Below, piece by piece: positions 21,514-34,058 of a stretch of DNA of 64,000 nucleotides. The stretch covers positions 744,001 to 808,000 of the forward strand of contig JAIXMN010000014.1 in assembly GCA_025716815.1 (NCBI GenBank), written 5' to 3'. This DNA is from Dichotomocladium elegans. Its lineage: Eukaryota; Mucoromycota; Mucoromycetes; Mucorales; Lichtheimiaceae. How positions within the stretch are numbered: the stretch's first letter is position 1; the number at the start of each line of letters is the position of its first letter. The notes beneath the pieces are model-generated. The model made no database searches, had not been told where the DNA came from, and saw only the letters and a list, made by a program, of their open reading frames with translations. The translations under genes and the position numbers were made by a program.

Positions 21514-24192
21514 CAGATCCATGTTCATCCCAATCCTGCAGCATTTGAATGCAATGTAAAAGCCCCACTTTTTCTGTTTCCTCGATGCCTTCATATAATT
21601 TCTATTATATTGCCCTCTCTGTATTTATGCGCCTTTATGAACAACCCTCTATGTATTTTCCTTCGCTTGTTTATTCCATACACACAGATATATATTATAT
21701 TACTTTTGCAACTATGGTGTGAAGATATAAAGACATATTTAGATCAATTTTAAAATTCAAAGAAATAGGCATGTTATAATAAATATTCTCTTTTCTACTT
21801 CATGTAAAAGTTCATCTTAATGTCTGCTTAAGCAGAATTATAAGTAGATGTCCTTAAACTTGTATCTTATTCATTTCTTCGTTGACCTTCGGCTACATTT
21901 CTATCATCTGAATTAACATAAATACAATCCGTTACAACGTTTTGACTTCAAATCAAAAGCTGGCACTTTAACACTGGAAACTTTGTTCAACCTCGCCCGA
22001 CAGTCGGCTTTCGGGAAAGTAATAACTACACACGAACACATTTCCCGCCAACCTGGTTCTATTTGATATATCTTTAGCGTTAGGACACTGACTGCTTTTC
22101 CTTCATCATCGGTGATATTCACCATATATAGCAGCCGCTAAAATTAGACGGTTGTCCACACAAGCCACATCTGATACCGAGCTCGGATATTTGAACGGGG
22201 CAATCGGGGCTCAGTCATGTGGCCGCTCTGGCATAGTACAGAGCCTATTGCAATGTCATGCAAAGCTTAGGAGCGTGTTCTTTGTAGTAGGTAGAGAACA
22301 GCGAACACAGGTACATTCTTCTCTACCTAATATAGATATTTCGTCACCAAAGAGTAAGTCGCAATTTTTATTTTTTTCAATCCGTGGGCTCATACTTGAT
22401 GTCATCACGCCGATCGCAGGGCGCTCTCTCAGCCACAGCATTACAGACAGGGCAAAGCTAAGTTTTGAGTAAGCAGATTTGAGAAACTGTTATCCGACAA
22501 AGTGCACGAGGATTTTCGATTTCCTTCGCGTCCTTGCCAACTGTCGAATAAGCTCTGTGCGAGTTTGTAAATCAGGAGATGGAACCTCAACAGATGTGAG
22601 AGCATGAGTCACCCTGTACACGGTTAAAACAGTGCCGCATGTGCTCAGGGACGGGAATATCATAGCATTGTAAAGAATCACATATTGATAACAAGCCTCA
22701 GCTGCCATCATTCACCACAAACCTCCTTCTTTAATGTACCATGGTAGTTTTACATCAATTTTATGGTGATCACCTTCCTAGTTCTAAAAGAACAGAAATG
22801 GGTTGTATATATCTCAATTGCAGCAGCATCAGGCTTATGTATTTGTATTTACAGAGTGCTGCACCCATTCATAGTCTTGCTTGAAGCACACTATAGCTTA
22901 TATGGTAACATACGCCACTGGCGACACAAAGATAACGCCAGTGGCCAAAGAACTGCTCCTTCAATCTAATTGGACGGTAAAGAACTGGGAAATGACTGTA
23001 AGCAAGCATACTTGGTAATCGTACTACTGAAATACTCGACTATACAGATTTGTCTGACGAATTTCATCATCATCCTGAAGTTAAACAGACTTCTGGGATG
23101 CGTATATAATCTCTTGTCGCTGGACATGGTGATTGCCCCATATCATAGCTCAAGCGTTTCGTATGTGACGCAGGCCAAGCAACAACACCTGGGCGTGCTG
23201 CTTGGGCAACAGGTCAGTCTTCACATGATAGTGCTGGCCACATGCCCCGGCCTACTTGGCCAAATCTAAATGTAATAGATCTTCTTATTATTCTACGAAT
23301 GTTGCATGTCAGACGCCCGGCTAATCTTGATACGGGTCTTATAAATCGGATAAACTCCTTCAAAGTGAATAGGTTCTTAGTCTATGGACCAAATTCCAAG
23401 CGCCAGATCATATTAATAATCCTCCTTCCCTATGTCGACTTAAAAGATATTTTTCAGGTACCAAAAAAAGGCAGTCATCAACAATGGCAAGGCACAACGT
23501 GAAAAAGTCGTTATGCAACAAAAGAATCATACTACATACCCTGTAGGCCGGAAAAGTTGATATCATATTCCGCGGAACTTCGCTACTATATTCAACCGGT
23601 TTCAGGCTTCCATAATAGTGACCGAGGAGAAGTGGCCCGTATCTACCACTTGCAAAATGACATGACATGTTTCATTTTTATATTTGATTCTAGTTATATC
23701 AATAGCTATGGAATATTATTAGTTTACCATACAAAAAGTCGTTTACTATGCATTTAAGTAGGGGATATGTAGAACTAACGAAATAGACGGTTGCGAAAAG
23801 AAAAAGTGACACAAGTGACATCATCTGTGTCCCGACAAGGAATTTTTTTTTCTGTTTTGGACTATAGTTGGAAAAAAAAAAGTAACCTGCCCAGGAACGA
23901 TAGTACATCAAGTCATTAGTGATGAGTCTATTATCCCTACCGAGATACACCTCATCCCATCTAGCCAATGGCGACTATAAAAAAAAGGAAAGGGCCGTTC
24001 CAACTCATCTCCAGAACAATCCAGGCACCGAATAATTTTGTACATGGAAAAACGTCTAACGGCGACATGTATTTGGAACAATCACATCTAATGTAATTTT
24101 TTTCTATCCAGGGTGTCTGGAATGATGTATTAGGGAGAGGGTGATCGATGATGCGTCTTTGATTGAGATGGTCTGTGTAAAAGTGGATGCAC
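21514..24192. other. AT-rich gene-free stretch with small uncharacterised ORFs
   Basis: ATG-started minus-strand ORFs of 70 aa (21913-22125) and 74 aa (22490-22711) have fairly protein-like composition but no motif I recognise. They may be isolated exons or chance. The remainder looks non-coding; no transposase or reverse-transcriptase signature was seen. Confidence 0.4.
22914..22945. repeat. Perfect 10 bp inverted repeat
   Basis: GCCACTGGCG at 22914-22923 is matched by its reverse complement CGCCAGTGGC at 22936-22945, with a 12-base A-rich loop. The GC-rich stem stands out in AT-rich surroundings. No U-tract or gene context supports a terminator call. Confidence 0.7.
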
Positions 24193-25323
24193 TTATTTGC
24201 TGATCTCAACACCGCCAGTGGCACCAAGAACACGCTTGATGTCACCGTAGATGGCGAACTGACCGGCAGTAAGAGTGGCAACCATGACAATACGGGGACC
24301 AAGACCCAAGAAGAGACCCTTGACACCGAGTTGGCCGGCCATCTGGACGAGGCGAGAGGTGACGGACTGACCCTCAGCACCAGGGGCCTTGTTGATCTTG
24401 GACAACAGGGTATCAGCGGGCTGCGAGATGATGGCAGCGGCGGTACCGGCAATGATACCGGCAGCGAGGTTAACAGAGGTGGCGGTGCTGGGAGCGACCT
24501 GATCCTTGGGAGTGCTCATAGTAGCGTAGATAGCCTCGCTGATTATAAGCAGTCAGTATGATGTCTTTTCTTAGACCCATGCCATCTCCCTTTTTAAATT
24601 TGATTTCTGATACTTACGCAGCACGCTCGTAAACGACGAACTTAGCCATGGTGTAGGGGACCTGCTTGAAGAGGATAGGACCGAAACCAGAGTAGAAGCC
24701 CTTGATGACACCCTCCTCCTTCAAGATACGGGCGAAACCGCTGAGAAGGCCAGAGGCGAACGAGGGCTGAGAGACAAGACGAATGCGAGTAGCCTCCAAG
24801 GGGCAAAGAGCAACATCAGCGAAGAATTCGGCGATGGCGGACGAACCAAGGTAGATAGCGGTGCGGTTCTCGCGGGCAGCATCGACACCAATGGCGTCAA
24901 TGAAGGTCTTCTTCCAGAATTCATAACCACCGAACTTGAAGGCACCCTGCAAGAAGTAACCAGCAGCAGTGGGACCGAAACCGGTCAACAAGGCACCAGC
25001 GCCCTCAGCGGCAACAACCTGACGGAAGCCAGCAATCATACCCTATACCCAAGTTTAGCATCAGTCATCAGTGATTGGAAGCTTCAGGCGCAAGGGAAAC
25101 CCGGCAAGCATATACACACCTTGTTGTAGACCTCGGGGGAGAGCTGGATGCGGGTCTTCACGACATCGACGGGGGTCATGGCACCGTGGGTGATAGCACA
25201 GCACACGGCACCGGCGAAGGCGAAGCGAGCGTAGAGATTGGCGCCGGTGGGGGCAGCAGCAGCGTCAGCGCCAGCAGAGGGGATGTAGAAGTTCTTCTTC
25301 AAGGTCTCGTGGGAAGGGAACAT
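24193..25323 (-). CDS. MIR1: Mitochondrial phosphate carrier (SLC25A3/Mir1 type)
   Basis: An inner-membrane carrier that imports inorganic phosphate for ATP synthesis. Three exons: 25323-25120, 25042-24618 and 24538-24193, giving 324 aa, the normal carrier length. Three tandem carrier repeats have signature motifs [21 protein letters not shown] and a degenerate third motif [12 protein letters not shown]. Other phosphate-carrier blocks are [29 protein letters not shown] and [15 protein letters not shown]. The ATG at 25323 is the conserved start region; a longer N-terminal extension in the same frame has no ATG advantage. Codon choice is strongly biased (C- or G-ending codons, AAG for Lys), as in highly expressed genes, and is shared with KGD1 across the divergent promoter. 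Confidence 0.95.
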
Positions 25324-26013
25324 TGTCGTTATGAGGAGCGGAGAAGGGTGGATGAGAAAGAAGGGAAGCAATACAAAGATGCGTGCCCTTTGTTATTTTC
25401 AATCCCAAGTTGAGGGTCAGCGACAGAAGACTTTTTTTTTCGCAGGGATTCCAGCCAATGACATGTCGTCCTCGAGCAAACGCAACCTCAACCGGAGTAT
25501 GGAAAAGAACCCTGGCAAAAACGGATAAACAAAACCGATACTGACATGTGGATGCGATTTTCAGTCCTGTTATGTCGATCATCACACAAGCGATAGGATC
25601 ACAGCATCAGCCCTGATTGAGTGACCATGTTTCATTGTAGTAGCAGTTCAGAAAAGCGTTTGGAGACAGGAGCCAGGGACATCCGATTCAAACATGTACA
25701 TATTTGTTCAATCCTCCGCAGACCCAGTACATTATGGGGTAGCATGCGCGCAAGACAGAAATGAGATGATTTTCTTTCCAAGGAGACATGATCCGGGCCA
25801 GGCACATAACAACGGATGATCATATAACTGTGATGGGCTGCATATTCGACCTGTCCAACCTTCATCGTATTCTTCTCCTCCCCCCAAAGCGCTGAAAATA
25901 AAAACAAATATAAATTAAAAGATTTGCCGACGGGAGCCGTATGCTTCCGAGGCCTGTGTTAAATATTAAATGGCGCGGAATCCAAGTACCTCTTTCCTTC
26001 ACTTCTCATCACC
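25324..26013. promoter_or_regulatory. Shared upstream region of MIR1 and KGD1
   Basis: 690 bp between the divergent starts of two nuclear genes for mitochondrial proteins. No obvious TATA box or long repeat; a T-tract lies at 25432-25440. A common respiratory-gene regulator is plausible but no known site is identified by eye. Confidence 0.45.
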
Positions 26014-29000
26014 ATGTACAGATTGACGGCACTGTCCCGTGCCGCGAAACCCCTTTCCTCCTTTGCGCAACGTGCCCCCTTGGTGGCAAAACGCGCCCCT
26101 GTCCTTGCCAGCTCATTTCACACGAACCAATCGCGCTTCGCCAAGGCTGCTCCTGAGACCAACGATGCATTCCTCCAGGGCGGCGCTGCGAATTACATTG
26201 AAGAGATGTACGAGGCGTGGTTGAAGGATCCCTCGGCTGTCCATCTGTCGTGGCAGGTGTACTTCAAGAATATGGCCAACGGCGTTACCCCTGGTCAGGC
26301 CTATATGCCTCCCCCTACCTTGGTTCCCTCCGCAAGTGCCCGCCTTCCTGCCTTGCCCGATGCTGTCGTCCCGAACGCCGCCAACGTCTCCTCCTCCGAA
26401 ATCATCGATCACATGAAGATCCAGCTTCTTGTGAGAGCCTACCAGGTTCGTGGTCACCATCTTGCCAGCTTGGACCCCTTGGGAATCCAGCATGCGGACA
26501 TCCGCAACTCCAGCCCTCCAGAACTGTCTTATAGCTACTATGGCTTCACGGAGAAGGATCTCGATCGCTCATTCTCGCTCGGTCCCGGCATTCTGCCTGC
26601 CTTCCTGGACCGTGGCAAGTCCCTGACCCTTCGTGAGATCATCGACAACCTGAAACAGACCTATTGTAAGTGTGGAGAGTTAAGAAAGCGGGTGGGGGAG
26701 GCTTGTGCGGAGTTGGATAATCACTAACACATGGAACAACAGGCGGTTCGATCGGTATCGAATACATCCACATTCCCGACCGCGCTCAGTGCGACTGGAT
26801 TCGCCAGCGTATCGAGACCCCTCAACCTTACAAGTACTCGGTTGATGAGAAGCGCATGATCTTTGACCGACTCACCTGGTCCGAAAGCTTCGAGCGTTTC
26901 GTTTCCAGCAAGTACCCCTCTGAGAAGCGTTTCGGTCTGGAGGGTGGTGAGTCCCTTATTCCCGGTATGAAGGCTTTGGTACGTAATTAAAAAGTATATT
27001 GCTCCGAAAGAAGTGGCTTGTACTGACGGAGCTTAGATTGACCGCTCTGTCGATCTTGGCGTGGAGTCGATTGTGATCGGTATGCCTCATCGTGGTCGCT
27101 TGAACGTGCTCAGCAACGTCGTCCGCAAGCCCAACGAATCCATCTTCTGCGAGTTCAGTGGCTCCCTTGAGCCTTCAGCCGAAGGCTCTGGTGATGTCAA
27201 GTACCATCTCGGTATGAACTACGTTCGTCCCACCCCCTCTGGCAAGCGCGTCCACCTCTCATTGGTTGCCAATCCTTCCCACTTGGAGGCCGTCAACCCT
27301 GTTGTGCTCGGTAAGGTTCGTGCTCTTCAGTACTATAGCAAGGACACCGAGCGTAAGCACTCGATGGGTATTTTGATGCACGGTGATGCCGCCTTTGCTG
27401 GTCAAGGCGTTGTGTACGAGACCATGGGCTTCCATGATCTCCCTGCCTATTCGACCGGTGGTACCATCCACATTGTTGTCAACAACCAGATTGGTTTCAC
27501 CACCGATCCTCGCTTCGGTCGTTCCACCTCATACTGTACCGACATCGCCAAGGCCATCAACGCTCCCGTCTTCCACGTCAACGCTGATGATGTTGAGGCC
27601 GTCACCTACGTGATGCAGCTTGCTGCGGACTGGCGCCAAACCTTCCATAAGGATGTTGTCATTGATCTTGTCTGCTATCGAAAGCACGGCCACAACGAAA
27701 CCGACCAGCCCATGTTCACGCAGCCCAAGATGTACGAGGCTATTGCTAAGCAGACTCCCGTCGCAAAGAAGTATGCAGATCAACTCGTCAAGGAGGGTAG
27801 CTTCAGCAACGAAGAGATCGAAGCCACTAAGCAGCGCGTTTGGGGCATCCTTGAAGAGAGCTATGCCAAGAGCAAGGATTATAAGCCCACCTCACGCGAG
27901 TGGTTGACCTCCTCGTGGCCTGGTAAGTTGTGTCATTTTAAACAATGCGGTCTACCATTTTGGATGCTAATATATAAATGAAGGCTTCAAGTCGCCAAAG
28001 GAATGCGCCGAGCAGATCCTTCCTCACAACCCCACCGGTGTCTCCGCCGAGACTCTCCAGCAAGTTGGCGCTGCTTTGACGACTCTCCCCGAGAAATTCA
28101 ATGTTCACCGCAACTTGAACAGAATCATCCAGGCCCGCGGCAAGGCGCTTTCGTCGGGCAAGGACATTGACTGGTCGACCGCCGAGGCTCTTGCCTGGGG
28201 TTCGCTTTTGCTTGAAGGCAAGCACGTCCGTTGTTCAGGCCAGGACGTTGAGCGTGGTACTTTCTCTCAACGCCATGCTGTTCTCCACGATCAGAAGACG
28301 GATGAACTCTACACGCTTTTGAACCACATCTCACCTGAGCAAGGTCAACTTGCGATTTCCAACTCGTCTCTTTCCGAGTTCGGTGTCCTTGGTTTCGAGC
28401 TTGGCTATACCCTTGTTGATCCCAATGCATTGGTGATCTGGGAGGCCCAATTTGGTGACTTCGCCAACGGCACCCAATGTATCATTGATCAGTTCCTTGC
28501 TGCTGGTGAACAGAAGTGGCTTCAGCGCACCGGTCTGGTCATGTCTCTTCCTCACGGTTACGATGGTCAGGGTCCCGAGCACTCGTCTGCTCGCATCGAG
28601 CGTTATCTCCAGCTCTGTGATGACAACCCATATGTCTTCCCCTCGCCCGAGAAGCTTAGCCGCCAGCACCAGGATTGCAACTTGCAGGTCGTCTACGCTT
28701 CCACGCCCGCCCAGCTCTTCCACGTCCTCCGTCGCCAGGTCAACCGTGAGTTCCGCAAGCCTTTGATCCTGCCCTTCTCCAAGTCTCTCCTGCGCCATCC
28801 CATGGCACGCTCCACCCTCGAGGAGATGACCGGCAACACCAGCTTCCAGCTGTATCTCCCTGAGCCCCACCCCGAACATCTTGAGGCGCCTGAGAAGATC
28901 ACCAAGCACATTCTCTGCAGTGGTCAGGTCTACTACAACTTGCTCAAGGCCCGTGAAGCTAACAAGTTGAACCACATCGCCATCTCGCGTGTTGAGCAGC

Positions 29001-29266
29001 TCAACCCCTTCCCCTACCAGCAGGTCAAGGAGCACGCCGACAAGTATCCCAACGCTGAAATCGTGTGGTGCCAAGAAGAGCCCTTGAACATGGGTCCCTG
29101 GGCCCACGTCCAGCCCAGAATCACCACTGCCCTCTCGCAGACCATTCACCATGCTGGCAAATCCCCTCGCTACACCGGTCGTGAACCCTCGGCCTCCGTT
29201 GCCACCGGCAACAAGAAGAAGCACTATAAGGAAGAGCAGGAACTCATTGAAGCCGCCCTTCTGTAA
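26014..29266 (+). CDS. KGD1: 2-oxoglutarate dehydrogenase E1 component
   Basis: The thiamine-diphosphate-dependent decarboxylase of the mitochondrial 2-oxoglutarate dehydrogenase complex in the TCA cycle. Four exons: 26014-26665, 26743-26978, 27037-27922 and 27984-29266, giving 1018 aa, near identical in length to yeast Kgd1. The first ~45 residues are basic and Ala/Ser-rich, a mitochondrial presequence. Then [48 protein letters not shown] (ThDP site), [85 protein letters not shown] and EEPLNMGPW. No key residue appears to be missing. Codon bias is strong. Confidence 0.98.
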
Positions 29267-29552
29267 TCGTCCTTTTTTCCTTCCTTCTTTCTTATGTACA
29301 GTTTAGACTCTAGCGCATTTATAAAATAACCAAATACACGCACGCACGCACGCACGCATACAAGCTTATTTTATCATGTCACTAGGGGGTGAATATTTTT
29401 GGGGGGTGTTAAGCGGGAGAGTCTGTGTTTTTTTCTATGTGGGGAAGTGTGGGGGGTTGGGGGTAATTGCCGTGGTGGAAAAACCCGGTTGTTGCGTGTT
29501 TCGGAGTTAAGACGAAAGGGTTGGGGACGGTGGGCGGGAAAAACTTTTTCTT
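29267..29552. other. Convergent 3' region with a CACG microsatellite
   Basis: About 290 bp between the KGD1 stop and the stop of the opposing kinase gene. It holds a CACG/CGCA tetranucleotide run at 29337-29358 and a G-rich segment at about 29385-29470. Both transcripts must end here. Confidence 0.6.
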
Positions 29553-32156
29553 TTACGTTGTCGCTGCTGTGGTGGCTGATTCATTGAGCTTTTGCTGCAG
29601 TTCGTCAACGCGTCGTTGCATGGCATCCATTTCTCGTTTACTATTGAGTTCGAGCTGTTTCATCTTATCACGTAGCGCTTCCATTTCTCGATTCTTTGTG
29701 TCTAACGCAGCCGACTGAGCCTCGACTTTGGCTTGTAGCTGACAAAACATGTCCTCCTCCTATTTTTTTTTTTTTTTTCACAATCACAAACACCCATACA
29801 TACATGGCACGCACGTACGCATGTATGGCAGGATTATGTAATAAGATAAGAATGTGCGAGAGATTTTGGAAAAAAGGGAAATAATATTACCGGTGAAGAA
29901 AACAGTTCAAATTCCAAGAGCTGATAAGCGGACGGTCGATGGGACGGGTTGGTGTCCATGGCCCATAAAATCAATGCAGAGACCTTGGGATATTTTTCCA
30001 CAAAGCCGTCTGGAAACACGCCATGCCTCAGCTGATCGATAGCACAAGCTCGTTCCATTGCCGTTGAGAACGGCTGATAGAGCTCAAAAAGGATGATACC
30101 AAGCGAATAAATATCGACCTTGTTATCGTACATCCGTGGCGGGTCCTCCAATTGCTCTGGAGCAGCATACTAAAGAGATGGATCCGGCCATAAGATTACA
30201 GAAAGACCCAATCGAGGCTCTCCTCCTCCTCTACTTCCCCCGAAAAAAATAAATAAGTAATACACTCACTGTCCGCGTGCCCACCCCACTTGACGGTTGC
30301 TGTCTACATGTCATAAGGGCTGAGAGCAGTACCTGCCCTCGATTGCTGCTCTCGTCACTTGCTCGGCCGCCAAAAGGCGATGAGAGTGTCGGGAAACCAT
30401 GACGAGGCCCTATTGTCGCCGGACTGATGGAGCACTCCGGCGTCGGTGGGGGCGGACTCCGGATGGCTGGCGCTGCTAGGCCAAAGTCGCCGATCTTCGG
30501 CACCCATTTTTCTTCCCACATGCAGTCTCGGAGCGTGCCGTCCATGTTTGTGACTGATCCGAACGAAAAACCATGGTTGTCGTTGCTCTGCGACCGCCAG
30601 TGGCGACTCCGGTGGCCATTGTTCTCCGGCATTGCCAGAAAAATGTTGCTTGGTTTTAAGTCTCGGTGTATCAACCCCTGGGCGTGAATGTAGGCAGCAC
30701 CCTCTAGAATGCCTTGGAAAATCTCAATGTTTCGTGTCGGATCAACTGGCTCAGCGTTTTGGTTGCGATGTTGAATGAAGTCGTGAAGGGTGGCTAATTG
30801 TATATACCATTAGACCGAGATTCAAAAGTGAGAGATAGTGCGGGGGGAGGGTTTTGAACATGGGTGATCGGGATGCATTCACTGACCAGGACAAAGGTAC
30901 ATTTGAATATAAAGTGTCCATCCCAAAGTTGAGCTTTTCCGTCTGTCACGACTACTCTTCATGCTCACTCGCCTCTTTGATTGTCGGCGCCGATGGCTTC
31001 GATGGTCTTTATCTAGAATACACATAGATGTGTCGTCCTTGCAGGATCCCGCCTCTTCCTCTTGTTCATCCTCCGGGCTTTGCGCTGCGTTGCCCTCTCC
31101 AAATATGATGTGCGACATATCCAAAGATTGTTGGTTATCAAGGTCATCGTCGTCAAAGGTAGGATCCCGTCCATTAAAGATGCTGTGCTCGTCATCCTCA
31201 AAAATCTTTTCGTCCTGCTGATATAATGGAGGGGTCGGGCTTTCGTCAGTGTACTCGAGCCAGGACGCATAATAGCGTACGACATTTCGGTGTTCCAGAC
31301 GGGCAAGATGCTTAATTTCTCGGAATATCTTATCATAAGGAGACATGCGATGGCCGCCATCCTCGCTGCTACTATCAACGAGGTCTGGGCCGAGGCGAAT
31401 ACGCTTGACGGCATACTCGATCCCGTCAAGCTTATTGCGTGCACGGTAAACGCTTGCAAATCCGCCTCGGCCAAGCAAGGAGACCTCGACAAAATCATTA
31501 CGGTACCTTGAATTCTGGACGTTCAGGTTAAACCCGCCGTTGCAGCTGTCCGGTGGCGTGCTCTCCAGGTCGCGGCAGCTGTGCTCGCAGCTTCGGTCGA
31601 AGCTGTTGTAGTCGTAGTCGTAGCCGTTGTCATGGGAATCTTGAATCATCCTTGACTGATCGAGACGGAACTCAGTACTGCGGACCGTCTCGACAGCGGT
31701 GTAAAAGAGCTTCTGGAACGCAGACTGGAACGTAGTCCGCACACTTGCCATCTCGTCCACAAACTCGGCATCGATAAAGCCAAGTGAGCTCAGTGTCTGA
31801 CAGATCAGAAAAAAGACCCGACGGTTGGCTTCAGGAGAGTCGCCATGAACACGACAAAAAGATTCAATCAACGACACGAGCAGCATTTTTGTTTGGCGAC
31901 GCTTGGAAGTACCCTCCACCTCGGCATTTGGACTAAGAGGTGCAAGCCGCTCTAATACGACGAAGAGGGAGAGTGAATCAACACAGATATGAGTGCTCTA
32001 TCCCCCAGCTGGCAAAGATATAAAAAATGAAAGGCCTCCACCTTCGGAAGATTCCTGGACATCGAGATGCTGGCGCGTCCAGAATTTATTTGAACATTCA
32101 GAGGAGTCAGAATCAGAATTAAAGTCAGAGTTTGGGTCATTTTTACAGGTTGACAT
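29553..32156 (-). CDS. HRI: HRI-type eIF2alpha kinase
   Basis: Predicted stress kinase that phosphorylates eIF2alpha Ser51 to curb translation, related to animal HRI and fission yeast Hri1/Hri2. Five exons: 32156-32042, 31951-30887, 30793-30270, 30169-29891 and 29759-29553, giving 729 aa. Features in order: acidic N-terminus; a KMLLVSLIESFC/ICQTLSSLGFID helical region typical of HRI; glycine loop GRGGFASVY (~199) and Lys in AVKRIRL (~221); an acidic kinase insert of over 100 residues characteristic of eIF2alpha kinases; HRDLKPSN (~436), IGDFGLA, a second Ser/Pro-rich insert, then YAAPEQL and KVDIYSLGIILFEL. A ~65-residue coiled coil closes the protein. The last acceptor could lie at 29759 or 29756. 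The first intron assignment is inferred. Confidence 0.9.
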
Positions 32157-32452
32157 AAGGCACTTTAGTGGATAAACAAAGGGGAAGAGAACTTGGGAGA
32201 GGGGCAAAAAGGAGAGGAAGAAGACTAGCAAGATAAGGGAATTATTATTGGCCTTGAGTCAAGTGAGCATGAAAGCAATGGCACTACAAAGTGTCGGCCA
32301 ATCATTGGTAGCTTCCACGGAAGGTTCGAGCATGAATGGAGAGTGGGTGGGGTGCGGGCTGGAAAGCGGAGTATGGAAGTGCTGGCCTTGCTGAGGCAAA
32401 CATGCATCAAATCATACATGGATATTCCTCGCTAGATATACAAATGGAATAT
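32157..32452. other. Intergenic upstream of the HRI-like gene
   Basis: About 296 bp between the SH3-protein stop and the HRI-like start, both on the minus strand. No distinct element seen. Confidence 0.3.
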
Positions 32453-34058
32453 TTATGAATACGTAGTGTTATGCATCTCATACGACCCGTTCGACATATG
32501 GGCAGGCGTGGGCGGAGGTGGGTAAGTGCGAGCCTTGGCGAAGAGGGAAGTGGGGGAGGACGGGGTGGAATCGAAGGGCGAGCGACGACTTAGTGGAGGC
32601 GCAGAAGAGAGGACTGGCGATGAGGGTTCTTCGGGCGATGATACCCGTCTAGTCGGCATTGTCTGGTGATGCTGCACCCACACGGGCGGTGCCTGCCGAG
32701 GCATTTGGCTTATCCGCTTCAAGGACGTGATACTGATCGAACGCCGTGCAGCTTCCCTGATCTCTTGAATGCGTGCTGCAAGCATGGTGCTCGTTGTGGA
32801 TCCATGCGTTTCCATCAGTCCTTCGTCTTCCTCTTCAGCAAGTGTTTTTTCGTTGTTTGCAGCATTTTCAGGTGTCACTGGCGTCTGCAAGAGTTGTTCC
32901 AGCAACTCATCCTTTACCTGCACTACACAGAGGAGTGGGAACACGCCCATCTGCCCCGTGGTCACATTGTAACCATAACCCCATCCATCATCCAGCTGAA
33001 ATATCAGATAAACAATATCATTCTTCTTTAGATCAACCTCATCTCCCATCTGCGGCTGATACTCGTGCACCGCCTCACAAAACACCTCATCAAGCGCTAC
33101 AGGTGTGCTTGATGGAATTTGCGTTTTTTCCCCGATCTCTCCCGTGGGAACCGTAGTGACAAGATTCGCCCGTGTATCGTCATCTCGATGCCGCTTGAAA
33201 ATAGGCGCAAACTGCGGCCGCGCTGTCTGCTTTCGCCGTCGCCAGAATAACACCCCAAGCACAGCTACAGCAAGTGCCGCCACACAGGCGACCACAATAC
33301 CTGCAATTGCACCTCCCGAAAGAGAAGCTCTCTTGCAGGAAAGCGAACTGCAGCAGGCATCGTTGGGGCCGTTCGCCGTCTGACAATATTCGCATGCGGC
33401 GGAGTGGTTGTCCTGGAAGCCTACGTGGGTGCGAGCGCGTATATGCGTGTGTTTGTGTGTGTCAACCAACACAGTATAAATATATAAAAGGAAATCGGTT
33501 TCACCAACCACAATTGTCAGGCTCGTTGTCTGAGCCGAGGACGCAGCTCCCGACCGATCCGTTGAACCCGGGCCAGTCACATTCTGACCGCAGCGCCGAC
33601 AGACCCGAGATACAGGTGGCATTGTCGGAGGCAGGGACGGTCGATATGCCCGAGATCCAGTCATCACACGTAGAACGGCACATCGGTGGTGGGTTGAGAT
33701 CGAACTTGAAATTGCATGGCAACGAACCACTAGATTCGTGAATCAGATTGGCGCAGAGGTGGGTGAGGGAATATCGTGTGTATTGGGTATCGTTGGTGCA
33801 GCCAATTTGTTGTGCAATTGACGTAGAGTTGATGTAGTTGTATAAGCTCAAATCAAACGATGATACGTCAGTGACATTGGATATGAAGGGATACGTTGGG
33901 GCGAGATCTGTAATGCCAACATAGTATTGTGCAAATCCGCGACAGGCTCTCGATCCGGTTAACAGGAGACAGCCGTCATCGTCCAGTTGCGCTTGCGCGC
34001 CTCCCGTCAGTAATGCTGCGATGAAACAGCCTAACAGAATACTGCTATGTAAAGACAT
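32453..34058 (-). CDS. Single-pass membrane protein with cysteine-rich ectodomain and cytosolic SH3 domain
   Basis: Two exons, 34058-33509 and 33420-32453, giving 505 aa. A signal peptide (LLGCFIAALLTGGAQA) is followed by an ectodomain of about 200 residues with many cysteines and several N-glycosylation sequons, ending in CEYC/DACCSSLSC. A transmembrane helix (AGIVVACVAALAVAVLGVLF) has an RRRK stop-transfer, then a canonical SH3 domain with HEYQPQMGDEVDL, DDGWGYGYN and GVFPLLCV. A Ser/Pro-rich tail with PPPPTPAH ends the protein. The arrangement suggests a cell-wall or osmotic sensor that recruits polyproline partners, similar in outline to Fus1- or Sho1-like proteins but not orthologous on what is visible. 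Role is inferred; domains are seen. Confidence 0.85.

Noticed and set aside
24187..24561. 124 aa plus-strand ORF and a similar one at 25075-25413
   Set aside because: Antisense to MIR1 exons, whose sense reading is a textbook carrier protein.
28331..29224. 297 aa minus-strand ORF
   Set aside because: Antisense shadow of the last KGD1 exon, caused by strong codon bias that removes stop codons on the other strand.
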